The position numbers and the translations under genes are program-made. From the NCBI RefSeq assembly GCF_003732225.1, contig NZ_MOBJ01000009.1, forward strand, positions 186,001-250,000: a stretch of DNA of 64,000 nucleotides, in the 5' to 3' direction. The DNA comes from Pseudomonas brassicacearum (GTDB lineage Bacteria; Pseudomonadota; Gammaproteobacteria; Pseudomonadales; Pseudomonadaceae). The number at the start of each line of letters is the position of its first letter. Position 1 is the first letter of the stretch. Under the pieces are notes generated by a model. That model made no database searches. It was not told the DNA's origin and was given only the letters and a program-made list of their open reading frames with translations. This document shows positions 47,985 through 61,600 of the stretch, one piece after another.

Positions 47985-49907
47985 ATGCCCACTATTACTC
48001 TTCCCGACGGCAGTCAACGTTCTTTCGATCATCCGGTTTCCGTAGCCGAGGTCGCTGCATCCATTGGTGCCGGTCTGGCCAAGGCCACCGTGGCCGGCAA
48101 GGTCAACGGCAAACTGGTTGACGCCAGCGATGTCATCGGCAGCGATGCAACCCTGCAAATCATCACGCCAAAGGATGAAGAGGGGCTGGAGATCATTCGC
48201 CACTCTTGCGCCCACCTGATTGGCCACGCGGTCAAGCAGCTGTACCCGACGGCGAAAATGGTGATCGGTCCGGTCATCGATGAAGGCTTCTATTACGACA
48301 TCGCCTACGAGCGTCCTTTCACTCCGGACGACCTGGCGGCTATCGAACAGCGTATGCACCTGCTGATCGAAAAAGATTACGACGTCATCAAAAAAGTCAC
48401 TCCGCGCGCCGAAGTGATCGACGTATTCACCAGCCGTGGCGAAGACTACAAGCTGCGCCTGGTCGAAGACATGCCGAACGAGCAGGCCATGGGCCTGTAC
48501 TATCACGAAGAATACGTCGACATGTGCCGCGGTCCGCACGTGCCGAACACCCGCTTCCTGAAGTCTTTCAAACTGACCAAGCTGTCGGGCGCCTACTGGC
48601 GTGGCGATGCCAAAAACGAGCAATTGCAGCGTGTTTACGGCACAGCCTGGGCTGACAAGAAGCAACTGGCCGCTTACATCCAGCGTATCGAAGAAGCTGA
48701 AAAGCGCGACCATCGCAAGATCGGCAAGCGTCTCGGCCTGTTCCATACCCAGGAAGAAGCGCCGGGCATGGTGTTCTGGCATCCGAACGGCTGGACCCTG
48801 TACCAGGTGCTCGAGCAGTACATGCGCCAGGTTCAGCGTGAAAACGGCTATCTGGAGATCAAGACTCCGCAAGTCGTCGACCGTAGCCTGTGGGAGAAAT
48901 CCGGGCACTGGGCCAACTACGCCGAGAACATGTTCACCACGCAGTCGGAAAGCCGCGACTACGCCATCAAGCCAATGAACTGCCCTTGCCACGTGCAAGT
49001 GTTCAATCAAGGCTTGAAAAGCTACCGTGAACTGCCGATGCGTCTGGCCGAGTTCGGTGCCTGCCACCGTAACGAGCCGTCCGGTGCGTTGCACGGCATC
49101 ATGCGCGTGCGTGCGTTCACCCAGGACGATGCTCACATCTTCTGTACTGAAGAGCAGATGCAGGCCGAATCCGCCGCGTTCATCAAGCTGACCATGGATG
49201 TCTACGCCGATTTCGGCTTTACCGACGTCGAAATGAAGCTGTCCACTCGTCCGGAAAAACGTGTCGGCTCCGATGAGTTGTGGGATCGCGCAGAATCCGC
49301 GCTGGCCGCAGCCCTTGATAGTGCGGGCCTGCCGTACGATTTGCAGCCGGGCGAGGGTGCTTTCTACGGTCCGAAAATCGAGTTCTCGCTAAAAGATTGC
49401 CTCGGTCGTGTCTGGCAATGTGGTACCTTGCAGCTCGATTTTAACCTGCCGATCCGTCTGGGAGCCGAATACGTCTCCGAAGACAACAGTCGCAAGCACC
49501 CGGTAATGTTGCACCGGGCGATCCTTGGATCCTTCGAGCGTTTCGTCGGGATTCTGATCGAGCATTACGAGGGCGCGTTCCCTGCGTGGCTGGCTCCGAC
49601 TCAGGCAGTGATCATGAATATCACTGATAAACAGGCAGATTTTGCCGCTGAAGTTGAAAAAACTCTCAATCAAAGCGGTTTTCGTGCCAAGTCTGACTTG
49701 AGAAATGAAAAGATCGGCTTTAAAATCCGCGAGCATACTTTGCTCAAGGTTCCCTATCTCTTGGTTATTGGAGATCGGGAAGTCGAGATGCAGACTGTCG
49801 CTGTGCGTACTCGTGAAGGTGCTGACCTGGGCTCGATGCCCGTCGCCCAGTTCGCTGAGTTCCTCGCGCAAGCGGTTTCCCGGCGTGGTCGCCCAGATTC
49901 GGAGTAA
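47985..49907 (+). CDS. thrS: Threonyl-tRNA synthetase
   Basis: A 640-residue class II synthetase. The N-terminal TGS domain ([14 protein letters not shown]) is followed by the editing domain with [11 protein letters not shown] (zinc-dependent HxxxH) and CRGPHVPNT. The catalytic core has the zinc-binding cysteine in [10 protein letters not shown] and motif 2 [16 protein letters not shown], and a C-terminal anticodon domain ends the protein. Start set by AGGAGAGGAGG. infC begins two bases after its stop. Confidence 0.97.
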   Translation: MPTITLPDGSQRSFDHPVSVAEVAASIGAGLAKATVAGKVNGKLVDASDVIGSDATLQIITPKDEEGLEIIRHSCAHLIGHAVKQLYPTAKMVIGPVIDEGFYYDIAYERPFTPDDLAAIEQRMHLLIEKDYDVIKKVTPRAEVIDVFTSRGEDYKLRLVEDMPNEQAMGLYYHEEYVDMCRGPHVPNTRFLKSFKLTKLSGAYWRGDAKNEQLQRVYGTAWADKKQLAAYIQRIEEAEKRDHRKIGKRLGLFHTQEEAPGMVFWHPNGWTLYQVLEQYMRQVQRENGYLEIKTPQVVDRSLWEKSGHWANYAENMFTTQSESRDYAIKPMNCPCHVQVFNQGLKSYRELPMRLAEFGACHRNEPSGALHGIMRVRAFTQDDAHIFCTEEQMQAESAAFIKLTMDVYADFGFTDVEMKLSTRPEKRVGSDELWDRAESALAAALDSAGLPYDLQPGEGAFYGPKIEFSLKDCLGRVWQCGTLQLDFNLPIRLGAEYVSEDNSRKHPVMLHRAILGSFERFVGILIEHYEGAFPAWLAPTQAVIMNITDKQADFAAEVEKTLNQSGFRAKSDLRNEKIGFKIREHTLLKVPYLLVIGDREVEMQTVAVRTREGADLGSMPVAQFAEFLAQAVSRRGRPDSE

Positions 49908-49909
49908 TT

Positions 49910-50458
49910 ATTATTAAGCGTGAAATGAGACAAGATAAACGAGCTGCACCGAAAGCCCCGATCAACGAGAATATCTCGGCACGCGAGGTTCGGTTAATTG
50001 GCGCTGACGGCGAGCAGATTGGCATCGTCTCGATTGATGAAGCGCTTCGTATTGCTGAAGAAGCCAAACTGGATCTGGTGGAAATTTCCGCCGACGCAAT
50101 CCCACCGGTTTGCCGTGTGATGGATTACGGCAAATCGATCTTCGAAAAGAAGAAGCAGATTGCTGCAGCGAAAAAGAACCAGAAGCAGATTCAGGTTAAA
50201 GAAATCAAGTTTCGTCCAGGGACGGAGGAAGGGGATTACCAGGTAAAACTGCGCAACCTGGTACGTTTCCTGAGTGATGGGGACAGGGCCAAGGTATCCT
50301 TGCGATTCCGCGGCCGTGAGATGGCCCACCAGGAGCTGGGGATGGAACTCCTCAAGCGAGTTGAAGGTGACTTGCTCGAGTACGGTTCGGTCGAACAGCA
50401 TCCTAAGATGGAAGGACGCCAGCTGATCATGGTCATCGCCCCGAAAAAGAAGAAGTAA
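49910..50458 (+). CDS. infC: Translation initiation factor IF-3, ATT start
   Basis: A 182-residue factor that binds the 30S subunit and checks the start codon. The frame runs from ATT at 49910 (ATT ATT AAG CGT GAA ATG), five bases after GGAG. Rare ATT starts at infC are well known and let IF-3 reduce its own translation. The N-domain [20 protein letters not shown] and C-domain ([19 protein letters not shown]) are complete. ATT at 49913 is the alternative. The first ATG is at 49925. Confidence 0.93.
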   Translation: MIKREMRQDKRAAPKAPINENISAREVRLIGADGEQIGIVSIDEALRIAEEAKLDLVEISADAIPPVCRVMDYGKSIFEKKKQIAAAKKNQKQIQVKEIKFRPGTEEGDYQVKLRNLVRFLSDGDRAKVSLRFRGREMAHQELGMELLKRVEGDLLEYGSVEQHPKMEGRQLIMVIAPKKKK

Positions 50459-50518
50459 TCAACAGGGCACGGCAGGCCTTCTGATTATGTTTATCAACTG
50501 AATGCGGAGTATCCGAAC

Positions 50519-50713
50519 ATGCCAAAAATGAAAACTAAAAGTGGTGCTGCTAAGCGGTTTCTGAAAACTGCTAACGGTATCAAGCACAAGCACGCTTTCA
50601 AGAGCCACATCCTGACTAAAATGTCGACCAAGCGTAAGCGTCAACTGCGCGGTAGCAGCTTGCTGGCACCGTGTGACGTGGCAAAAGTCGAGCGCATGCT
50701 GCGCCTTCGTTAA
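50519..50713 (+). CDS. rpmI: 50S ribosomal protein L35
   Basis: A 64-residue basic protein: [20 protein letters not shown], then [26 protein letters not shown] precedes the ATG. It follows infC by 60 bases and leads into rplT, the universal order. Confidence 0.97.
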   Translation: MPKMKTKSGAAKRFLKTANGIKHKHAFKSHILTKMSTKRKRQLRGSSLLAPCDVAKVERMLRLR

Positions 50714-50740
50714 TTTAGTCAAGAATAGAGGAAGTAACTC

Positions 50741-51097
50741 ATGGCTCGTGTAAAGCGTGGCGTCATTGCCCGTAAACGTCACAAAAAAATTCTGAAACTT
50801 GCTAAAGGCTACTACGGCGCTCGCTCGCGCGTATTCCGTGTTGCCAAGCAAGCGGTAATCAAGGCAGGCCAATACGCCTACCGTGACCGTCGTCAGAAAA
50901 AACGTCAGTTCCGCGCTCTGTGGATCGCTCGTATCAACGCTGGTGCTCGTATCAACGGTCTGTCCTACAGCCGTTTCATCGCCGGCCTGAAAAAAGCGTC
51001 CATCGAGATCGACCGTAAGGTTCTGGCTGATCTGGCAGTGAACGAAAAAGCGGCGTTTGCTGCGATTGTCGAGAAAGCTAAAGCCACCTTGGCTTAA
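50741..51097 (+). CDS. rplT: 50S ribosomal protein L20
   Basis: A 118-residue early-assembly ribosomal protein: [36 protein letters not shown], and [20 protein letters not shown]. In E. coli L20 also represses rpmI-rplT translation; whether that holds here is not visible. The ribosome site is GAGGAAG. Confidence 0.97.
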   Translation: MARVKRGVIARKRHKKILKLAKGYYGARSRVFRVAKQAVIKAGQYAYRDRRQKKRQFRALWIARINAGARINGLSYSRFIAGLKKASIEIDRKVLADLAVNEKAAFAAIVEKAKATLA

Positions 51098-51152
51098 GTA
51101 CCCCCGACAGTCACCCGGGTTCACCTCTGTGGGCCCAGGTGTTAAACGTCAT

Positions 51153-52223
<1,071 letters not shown>

Positions 52224-52249
52224 TCGTAACGAATTCTTAGGAGAGCAGG

Positions 52250-54628
52250 ATGAAATTCAGTGAACAATGGCTGCGCGGCTGGGTAAGCCCGCAGGTAAGT
52301 CGCGACGAGCTGGTTGCTCGTCTGTCGATGGCCGGTCTTGAGGTCGATAGCGTTACGCCGGCCGCCGGTGAATTCAGTGGCGTGGTCGTGGGCGAGGTGC
52401 TGAGCACCGAGCAGCACCCGGACGCCGACAAGCTGCGCGTTTGCCAGGTCAGCAACGGCTCGGAGACCTTCCAGGTAGTTTGCGGTGCGCCAAACGTGCG
52501 CCCGGGTCTGAAGATTCCGTTTGCCATGATCGGTGCCGAGCTGCCAGGCGACTTCAAGATCAAGAAGGCCAAGCTGCGCGGCGTTGAATCCAACGGCATG
52601 CTGTGCTCGCAAGCCGAACTGCAAATCGGTGAAGGCAACGACGGCTTGATGGAATTGTCGGCTGATGCGCCGGTCGGTCAGGACATTCGTGAATACCTGA
52701 GCCTGGACGACGCCAGCATCGAGGTCGACCTGACCCCGAACCGTGGCGACTGCCTGTCCCTGGCCGGTCTGGCCCGTGAAGTCGGTGCGCTCTACGCTGC
52801 CGAAGTCACCCGCCCGGTCGTTGCGATCGTGCCAGCCGCACACGATGAAGTGCGTTCGGTTGAGGTTCTGGCACCCGCCGCTTGCCCGCGTTACCTGGGT
52901 CGCGTGATCCGTAACGTCGATCTGTCCAAGCCTACGCCGCTGTGGATGGTCGAGCGTCTGCGTCGCGCTGACGTGCGCAGCATCGACGCTGCTGTCGACA
53001 TCACCAACTACGTGATGCTGGAACTGGGTCAACCGCTGCACGCTTTCGATCTCGCCGAAATCAATGGCGGCATCCGCGTGCGTATGGCCGAAGAAGGCGA
53101 GAAGCTGGTTCTGCTCGATGGTCAGGAAGTCAGCCTGCGTAGCGATACGCTGGTGATTGCCGACCACTCCCGTGCCTTGGCGATTGCCGGCGTGATGGGG
53201 GGCGAGCACAGCGGTGTATCCGCAACCACTCGTGATGTATTCCTGGAAAGCGCGTTCTTTGACCAGATCGCCGTTGCTGGCAAGGCGCGTTCTTACGGTC
53301 TGCACACCGACGCCTCGCACCGCTACGAGCGTGGAGTGGACTGGCAACTGGCCCGTGAAGCCATGGAACGCGCCACTGGCCTGTTGCTGGAAATCACCGG
53401 CGGCGAAGCGGGCCCGATCATCGAAACCGTCAGCGAGCAGCACCTGCCGTCGATTGCTCCGGTCACTCTGCGTGCTCAGCGCATCACCCAGATGTTGGGC
53501 ATGGAAATGGATTCGGTCGAAGTCGAGCGACTGCTCAGTGCTTTGGGTCTGAAGATTTCCGCGGACGGGGCAGGGCAGTGGCGCGTAGAAGTGCCAAGCC
53601 ATCGCTTCGATATCAGCCTGGAAGTCGACCTGATTGAAGAGCTGGCTCGTCTGTACGGTTACAACCGTCTGCCGGTTCGCTACCCGCAAGCCCGTCTGGC
53701 GCCGCAAGCCAAGGCTGAAGCGCGTAGCGATCTGCCTGAGCTGCGCCGCCTGCTGGTGGCTCGTGGTTATCAGGAAGCGATCACTTACAGCTTCATCGAT
53801 CCGAAGCAGTTCGAGTTGTTCAGCCCAGGCGTCGAGCCTTTGTTGCTGGCCAACCCGATTTCGAACGACATGGCCGCCATGCGCTCGTCCCTGTGGCCGG
53901 GTCTGGTCAAGGCGCTTCAGCACAACCTGAACCGTCAACAGGATCGCGTCCGCCTGTTCGAAAGCGGCCTGCGCTTTGTCGGTCAGCTGGAAGGCCTGAA
54001 GCAAGAGCCGATGCTGGCCGGTGTGGTCTGCGGCGGCCGTCTGCCGGAAGGCTGGGCCCAAGGTCGCGATACCGTGGACTTCTTCGACGTCAAAGCCGAC
54101 GTGGAAGCAGTACTGGGCTTTGCTGGTGCACTGGATTCGTTCACATTTGTACCAGGCAGCCACCCTGCGTTGCACCCGGGTCAAACCGCGCGCATCGAGC
54201 GTGAGGGGCGTGTAGTCGGTTACATTGGTGCTATCCACCCTGAATTGTCGAAAACCCTCGGTCTCGACCGTCCGGTCTTCGTTTTCGAGCTGGTTCTGGC
54301 CGAAGTGGCATTGGGCAAAATGCCAAAATTCAGCGAGTTGTCGCGCTTTCCTGAAGTGCGTCGTGACCTTGCGCTGCTGGCAGACAAAGACGTTGCAGCC
54401 AGTGCCGTACTGGACGTAATCCGTGAAAATGCAGGCGAATGGCTGACGGACCTCAGGCTATTTGACGTGTATCAGGGTAAAGGTATTGATCCGCATAGAA
54501 AAAGCCTTGCAGTTGGCTTGACCTGGCAGCATCCATCGCGCACTCTTAATGACGATGAGGTGAATACCACGACGCAAAACATCCTCACCTCGCTCGAACA
54601 AAGGTTGAACGCCACGTTAAGGAAGTGA
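52250..54628 (+). CDS. pheT: Phenylalanyl-tRNA synthetase beta subunit
   Basis: A 792-residue structural, editing and anticodon-binding subunit. Domains in order: N-terminal tRNA-binding OB fold (VGEVLSTEQHPDADKLRVCQ), B3/B4 editing (TNYVMLELGQPLHAFD), B5, a catalytic-like domain, and the C-terminal ferredoxin-like anticodon domain (SRFPEVRRDLALLADKDV). AGGAGAGCAGG precedes the start. ihfA follows after three bases. Confidence 0.97.
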   Translation: MKFSEQWLRGWVSPQVSRDELVARLSMAGLEVDSVTPAAGEFSGVVVGEVLSTEQHPDADKLRVCQVSNGSETFQVVCGAPNVRPGLKIPFAMIGAELPGDFKIKKAKLRGVESNGMLCSQAELQIGEGNDGLMELSADAPVGQDIREYLSLDDASIEVDLTPNRGDCLSLAGLAREVGALYAAEVTRPVVAIVPAAHDEVRSVEVLAPAACPRYLGRVIRNVDLSKPTPLWMVERLRRADVRSIDAAVDITNYVMLELGQPLHAFDLAEINGGIRVRMAEEGEKLVLLDGQEVSLRSDTLVIADHSRALAIAGVMGGEHSGVSATTRDVFLESAFFDQIAVAGKARSYGLHTDASHRYERGVDWQLAREAMERATGLLLEITGGEAGPIIETVSEQHLPSIAPVTLRAQRITQMLGMEMDSVEVERLLSALGLKISADGAGQWRVEVPSHRFDISLEVDLIEELARLYGYNRLPVRYPQARLAPQAKAEARSDLPELRRLLVARGYQEAITYSFIDPKQFELFSPGVEPLLLANPISNDMAAMRSSLWPGLVKALQHNLNRQQDRVRLFESGLRFVGQLEGLKQEPMLAGVVCGGRLPEGWAQGRDTVDFFDVKADVEAVLGFAGALDSFTFVPGSHPALHPGQTARIEREGRVVGYIGAIHPELSKTLGLDRPVFVFELVLAEVALGKMPKFSELSRFPEVRRDLALLADKDVAASAVLDVIRENAGEWLTDLRLFDVYQGKGIDPHRKSLAVGLTWQHPSRTLNDDEVNTTTQNILTSLEQRLNATLRK

Positions 54629-54631
54629 CGT

Positions 54632-54934
54632 ATGGGGGCTTTGACGAAAGCTGAGATGGCGGAACGTCTGTATGAAGAGCTGGGCCTGAATAAGCGGGAG
54701 GCCAAGGAATTGGTCGAACTGTTTTTCGAAGAAATCAGGCACGCTCTTGAAGACAACGAACAGGTGAAGTTGTCCGGTTTCGGCAACTTCGACCTTCGGG
54801 ACAAACGCCAGCGGCCTGGCCGCAATCCGAAAACGGGAGAAGAAATCCCGATCACGGCTCGCCGTGTGGTCACCTTTCGTCCAGGGCAGAAGTTGAAGGC
54901 CCGAGTTGAGGCTTATGCTGGAACCAAGTCATAA
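54632..54934 (+). CDS. ihfA: Integration host factor alpha subunit
   Basis: A 100-residue DNA-bending protein that pairs with IhfB; it assists sigma-54 promoters and integrases, both present in this window. The family pattern [20 protein letters not shown] and [20 protein letters not shown] is complete. It follows pheT directly and its end overlaps the merR-like gene by 20 bases. Confidence 0.97.
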   Translation: MGALTKAEMAERLYEELGLNKREAKELVELFFEEIRHALEDNEQVKLSGFGNFDLRDKRQRPGRNPKTGEEIPITARRVVTFRPGQKLKARVEAYAGTKS

Positions 54935-55271
54935 CGACGAGCTCCCCGTCATCCCAGGCAAACGCTACTTCACCATCGGTGAAGTCAGCGAGCTTTGTGC
55001 GGTAAAACCGCACGTGCTGCGCTACTGGGAGCAGGAGTTTCCTCAACTCAACCCCGTCAAGCGCCGCGGAAACCGCCGGTACTATCAGCGCCAGGATGTG
55101 CTGATGATCCGGCAGATCCGCGCGTTGCTGTACGACCAGGGGTTCACCATCGGCGGAGCGCGCCTGCGCCTTTCCGGCGATGAAGCCAAAGACGACACCA
55201 CCCAATACAAGCAAATGATCCGCCAGATGATCGCCGAACTCGAAGATGTTCTGGTGGTACTCAAGAAATAA
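54915..55271 (+). CDS. MerR family regulator
   Basis: A 118-residue regulator with an N-terminal winged [23 protein letters not shown], then [20 protein letters not shown] short coiled-coil dimer helix ends it; there is no cysteine-rich metal site. The ATG at 54915 lies inside ihfA. This gene after ihfA is widespread in Pseudomonas; the ligand is unknown. Confidence 0.92.
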   Translation: MLEPSHNDELPVIPGKRYFTIGEVSELCAVKPHVLRYWEQEFPQLNPVKRRGNRRYYQRQDVLMIRQIRALLYDQGFTIGGARLRLSGDEAKDDTTQYKQMIRQMIAELEDVLVVLKK

Positions 55272-55360
55272 ATTCCTGCTTTTAAATACTTCCAGTTTTC
55301 AAAAGCTTGCGATATATTCTTGAGCGTTCCTCGAGATGAGGAACAGGTTTCACGCCTAGT

Positions 55361-55437
55361 CGGGGCGTAGCGCAGTCCGGTAGCGCACTAGCATGGGGTG
55401 CTAGGGGTCGAGTGTTCGAATCACTCCGTCCCGACCA
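55361..55437 (+). tRNA. tRNA-Pro (GGG), island 2 attachment gene
   Basis: A 77-base cloverleaf: acceptor CGGGGCG/CGTCCCG with one G-U pair, anticodon stem CTAGC/GCTAG around ATGGGGT (anticodon GGG), T-arm GTGTTCGAATCAC and encoded CCA. A hairpin terminator (GGGGTTGCGAGAT/ATCTCGCGACCCC then TTTTT) follows at 55448-55483. Confidence 0.96.
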
Positions 55438-55508
55438 TATAATTCAAGGGGTTGCGAGATTTTATCTCGCGACCCCTTTTTATTTTTGGTCGTTTTTACC
55501 CCTACAAA
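55393..55508 (+). repeat. Proximal attachment repeat of island 2
   Basis: From the tRNA-Pro anticodon loop through the CCA end, terminator and flank to CCTACAAA, about 116 bases recur at 63871-63987 with several mismatches. It includes the whole terminator hairpin. Confidence 0.88.
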
Positions 55509-55697
55509 TTGGCTTGATAACCGAGTTGCTCTGGTCTCAGTAGGCTGACATTCGATGAGGGATGAGAAATCAGCGACGACCAAAGGCACATTACGGCTCT
55601 CACTATAAGAGATATCATCCCGCCATCAGCTCAAGAGGGTCCCCCTGGCCGGCCAATTCCGGCACTCCCTTGGGCATAACGACAAGGATCGTTGCGC

Positions 55698-58600
55698 ATG
55701 GACGACATCGTTCAGCCCCTCACGCCCCAAGAAGAAGTTCAGCCTAAAGAATTAAAAATCCTTGCCACTTTGGTGGCGAAGCTGAACCTTGCGGATTTCC
55801 AGAACGCAATCCCGGTTATTCGCGAGCTTCGTATCTCGAACGAGACGAATGATCGCTTCGTCAATGCCACTCTTACCCTTACCTCGGCTCCCGAGGTATT
55901 TAAGTCCAAAATATGGCGGATCGACGAGATCGCTGCGGACAGCTTCCGGGTCATACCCGGGCTTGATCTTGTCTTGGACGGTCCGTTGCTGAGTCGCCTG
56001 ACAGAAGCTGAGATGTCGACTTTCACCTTCGCCCTTGAAGTCGATGACAAGGAAGCGGATAGCGGTCGCAAGGACGTTGCTCGGTTCGAGCAGGTCGTAG
56101 ACCTTTTGCCCAGAAATCAGTGGGGGGGGCTGCGACACATACCAGATATGACTGCAGCATTTGTTCAGCCGAATGATGCGGCGGTTGAGCGGTTGTTGAA
56201 ACAGGCGGCTGAGTTGCTTCGTCTTAGCGATAAGCCATCCGCACTAGATGGATATGAGGGTGGCCCCAAAAGAGCTTGGCAGTTGGCGTCGGCAGTGTGG
56301 GGTGCAGTGGCGCGCATGAAGCTCGACTACGCGTTGCCGCCGGCAAGCTTCGAACAATCCGGACAGAAGATTCGTAGCCCCAGTCAGATTGCAGACTCCG
56401 GGTTGGCTACCTGTCTCGACCTGACTCTGCTTTTCTGCGCGGCATTGGAGCAGATCGGTCTTAACCCGGTGATCGTATTCACCCATGGCCATGCTTTTGC
56501 TGGTTTGTGGCTTAAGCCCGAAGAGTTTACGACTGCCCTGGTGGATGATGTCACTGCAGTACGTAAGCGGGTGAAGCTTCAGGAACTCGTGCTGTTCGAG
56601 ACCACCCTCATTACCCACAACTCAATACCGCCATTCTCTTATGCGGTAGAGATGGGCACGAAACAGGTAGCCGAAGACGCTGAAAGTGTTTTCGAGATGC
56701 TGCTGGATATCCGTCGTGCCCGTCTGCAACGTATCAAGCCACTAGCCAGCTCGGAGGCTCAGATCGCACGTGTTGCCGTTGCTGAATCTGATGAGAGCCC
56801 ATCGCTTCTGGTTGAGGAGGCGATCGGCATTGCCGATGACAACATTGAGGTGCAGGTTGAGGATCTGTCGAAGCTAGACCCAGCAGATCGCCTCGGCCGT
56901 TGGCAGCGTAAGCTTCTGGATCTGTCGCTTCGAAATAACTTGCTCAATTTCAAAATGGGTAAGCGAGCGCTGAAGCTTGAGTCTCCTGATCCAGGTGCGC
57001 TCGAGGACATTCTTGCAGGTGGACAGGCGCTGAAGCTGCTGACCAGGCCTGACCTGATGGATGGTGCAGATCCGCGGGAGCGAGCACTCTTTGAGCAGCG
57101 CGAGCGAGAAGATGTTCGTCGTCGTCATGCTGAAGATGCTCTCAAGCGTAGGGAAGTATTCGTTGCGCTGACATCCACCGAAATGGACGGCCGGCTTACC
57201 GAGTTGTATCGAAGCGCGCGTACTGCCTTGCAAGAGGGTGGCTCTAACACTCTATTCCTGGCCATCGGTTTCCTTAGCTGGACCCGTGAGGATAGGGCCG
57301 GGCAGAAGTATAAAGCGCCGCTGGTACTTGTTCCGGTCACTTTGGAGCGTAAGAGCGCTCGCTCCGGATTTACCATAGTGCTGCACGACGATGAGCCTCG
57401 TTTTAACCCGACGTTGATCGAGATGCTGCGTCAAGATTTTGAGCTAAGCCTGGGCTCACTGGAGCAGGAGCTGCCACGGGACGACTCTGGTCTGGATATC
57501 GCGGGCATTTGGAACAAAGTTGGTCATGCGATCAAGGATATCGCTGGTTGGGAGCTGAGCGAGGATGTAGTGCTTTCGATGTTCTCGTTTGCTAAGTATC
57601 TCATGTGGAAGGATCTTGCCGAGAATGCAGAGCACCTTCGCCAGAGTCCTGTAGTCCAGCACCTTCTGGACACACCACGCGATTCTTTCATCTCAGATAT
57701 CCCGTTTCCGGAGGCCGAGTCGCTGGATCGTGATTACGGCCCAACTGATGTGTTCTGCCCACTGCCAGCTGATTCGTCTCAGCTTGCGGCTGTGATGGCC
57801 GCAGCCAAGGGCAAAGACTTCGTTCTCATCGGCCCACCTGGTACGGGTAAAAGCCAAACGATTTCCAACATGATCGCCCAGTCGATCGCTCAAGGGCGCC
57901 GGGTGCTGTTCGTGTCCGAGAAAATTGCTGCCCTGGATGTCGTATACCGGCGCTTGCGTGAAATCGGTCTGGGTGAGTTCTGCCTTGAACTTCACTCCAG
58001 CAAAGCTCGAAAAACGGATGTCCTTGCTCAGTTGCAATCGGCTTGGGAAGCGAAAGGGCAGGTAGACGCTGCCGCATGGGAGGTGGAAGCGCAGCGGCTC
58101 GCTTCCCTGCGTGACAGCCTCAATATTTATGTCGAGCGTCTGCATCGCCGGCACCGCAACGGCTACACCATCTACGATGCCATCGGGACGGTGACATCAG
58201 GTGTTGATGAGGCAGTGGCTCCACTTGGTTGGCCATCTCCGGACACGCATGATCAGAAGGCCGTGCTTGAGCTTCGAGAGCTGGGCGACCGCCTTGAAGT
58301 GAACGCCCAGGCTGTGGGTTACAGTCAGTTGGCAGGCAACCCTTTGTCCGCGGTAGGCCAAGCAGAGTGGTCGCCTCATTGGCAGCAGCAATTCGTGCAG
58401 GCTGCTCGTGACGTGCTTCCCTCTGTGATTGAGGTCCAGCGAGCTGCTGATCGCTTTGTTGAGCTGTCTGGGCTTCCTGTTACGGAGTACACCCCAACAG
58501 CGCTTGAGGGTCTATCGATCCTTTCTCGAGCACTTCCTTCTGCCGCTGGGCAGGATTGGCGTTTCGCACTGCGACCCGATGCTCGCTCGATTTCTCAGCG

Positions 58601-61600
58601 TCTGAGTGACGGTTGTACTTGGGTCGATGAGCACCGGGATACTAACTCCAGGCTCTCAGCTCTCTGGTCCTCTCGTATTATTGCTGAAGCTAAACAAGGC
58701 ATTGATCTGCTGCAGCAACGTCGCGCTATTTTCGTTGATCTAGGCCCGGCCTGGCCACAAAGTGTCACTGACGTTATTGGGCAAGCTGTCACATTGCTGG
58801 GTCAGATAGACGACCTCAAGCACCAGCTAACGGCGTCCTACGGTGATGCCATTGAAGTACTTGATACCGAGCTCCTGCTGCGCGAGTGGAAAGACGCGGA
58901 GGAGTCTTTCTGGCCTAAGTCTTGGTTCGGAAAACGCCGAATCGCTGGGCTATTGGCTCCGACACAGACGTCAACAGGTGAAGTCGACAATGGCAAGGAT
59001 CTCGCTACTTGGGTAGAGATTCGATCGGTGTGTCGAGCAATCGATGAGCTGGAGCCAGGTCACGAGTGTGTTGCTGTTTGGCAAGGTGCCAAATCCGAAG
59101 CAACGCATCTTGCGACAGCGATCAAGCTGCAAGAGGCCATTAGGCTTCAGAAAAATAATTCTGCCTGGATCGATGACGGCTTGCAGTTGGTTGAGCAGGG
59201 CCAGCTTGGTGATGAGTTGAAGGAGGAACTCTGCCGGCTGCGTGCGCTGACTCGTCTCGATGCTGGGTTAGATGAGCTGGTTGATCTCAGCTCAGCAACT
59301 AGCTCTCTCTGGAGCGGTTTGATCACTGATATTGACGTGCTGACCGCAGCACTGCGCTTCCAGGCTGAACGACGTGACATCGAAGAACGTGGTCGGCTTG
59401 TTGACGACCATCCTCATGTAGAGGAAGGGCGTTGTGGCTCGTCGTTCAAAGCTGATTTTGATCTGCTCAAGAAAAGAGCAGCAGTTGAACGAGAGTTGGT
59501 GGATCTGGCTGATCTGCGAGAAATCGTTCCTGTCTGGAATGACTTGAAAACGAAAGTTGACGTCGCACGTAGGGCGGTAGCGTTCCAGGGGGAGATGGCT
59601 ACCGCGGTGGCGAAGCTAGCACTCAATCCTGAGCAGGTCGCGGCCTACAAAGCACCGCTTCAAACTTTGCTGGGTGATGGTAACGCACTGCTTGAGCCGG
59701 AGGCTGCTATAGCCATTGCCGGCGTTACCCTTCGCGAAAAGCTTGAGCTGCTCCAGGAGCGAGCAGCGCACCTGACTGCCGTCGGTCATTTCACCGAGAT
59801 GGGTGTCATCGAAATTGCCCACTTGGCACTAAGTGATATCAAGAAAAACTGCGAAACGGTCGTCTCGTCTGAATCGCGCCTCAAGGCATGGTGCGCTTGG
59901 CGGAAGGTTCGCGATGAGGCCTACGCTGTCGGCCTGGCTCCGATTGTTCAAGCGATGGAAACAGGGGCCATCACCTCTGGAAAAGTCCGTCGTGTATTGG
60001 AAGTAAATTATGCCCGCTGGTGGCTGAACACGACGGTGGACAACGAGGAGGTGATCCGGACGTTCGTCAGCGTGGAGCATGAACAACGCATTCGTGATTT
60101 CCGGGCTTTGGATGACAAGTTCACCGAGTTGACCAAGGACTGGCTCCGAGCTCGGCTGTGTTCCGACCTACCAAGCCAAGACAGCGTAAGTCGCTCTTCA
60201 GAATGGGGAGTCCTGCGCCATGAGATGGGCAAGAAGACGAAGCACATTCCATTGCGGGAGCTGATGAGTCGTGCGTCAGAAGCGCTAACCAAGCTGACTC
60301 CATGCTTGCTCATGAGCCCTCTCTCCATTGCTCAGTATCTGCCGCCGGCCTCAACACCGTTCGATCTCGTTATCTTCGATGAGGCATCTCAAATACCTGT
60401 CTGGGATGCCATCGGCGCCATGGCTCGAGGGAAGCGGGTGGTGATGGTTGGCGACCCTAAACAGCTTCCTCCAACGTCGTTCTTTAACCGAGCTGAGTCG
60501 ACCGCTGAAGATGAGGATATAGAGGCTGATCTCGAGAGTATTCTGGACGAGTGCATCAGTGCCAACCTGCCGATGCGTAACCTGAACTGGCACTACCGTA
60601 GCCGTCATGAGAGTTTGATTGCTTTTTCTAACCAGCGTTACTACCAGTCGAAGCTGGTGACCTTCCCATCACCGTTTACATCCGACAAAGCAGTACGGCT
60701 GTGCCCTGTCCCAGGTGTATATGACAAGGGTGGGGCGCGAACCAACTTAATTGAAGCAAGATGTTTAGTTGCTGATTTGGTTGCTCGCCTACAGTCTCCA
60801 GCCTTCCGCGAAAGCAGGCGAACCGTGGGGGTCGTAACGTTTAACGGTGAGCAGCAGAAGCTCATCATGGACATGTTGGATGAGGCTTGCCGTAAAGACC
60901 CAGCACTCGACTCGTATTTCGCTGAGTCCGAACTGGAGCCTGTGTTCGTCAAGAACCTTGAGAGTGTTCAAGGCGATGAGCGAGACATCATCTATTTCTC
61001 GACGACCTACGGGAAAGACGCCGCTGGTGTACTGTCCATGAACTTCGGTCCGATGAACCGCCCTGGTGGTGAACGTCGACTGAACGTGGCAATAACCCGT
61101 GCTCGCCAGGAGCTTGTGGTGTTCTCGACCTTGCGACCGGAGCACATTGATTTGGCTCGTACGCAATCGATTGGGGTGCGAGATCTCAAACACTTCTTGG
61201 AGTTTGCAGAGCGTGGCCCACGGGCTCTCGCAGAGGCTGACTTTGGTAGCGTGGGTGGTTTCGACAGCCCATTCGAAGAAGCGGTTGCAGCGGCCTTGGC
61301 TAAAAAGGGATGGCAGATATTTACCCAGATTGGCGTTTCCTCCTTTCGAATAGACCTTGGGGTTGTTCACCCTGATGCTCCTGGGCGGTACCTTGCCGGG
61401 ATTGAATGCGACGGTGCTACCTATCACCGCAGTGCGACCGCTCGCGATCGTGACAAGCTCCGTGAATTTGTACTGCGGGGACTTGGCTGGGAGATTGTTA
61501 GGATATGGTCGACGGACTGGTGGGTTGATGCAGTTGGAACTGCCGAGAAGGTACATCTACGTCTGAGCGAGATCCTTGCTGAGTCCCGAGCCAAGCAGGC

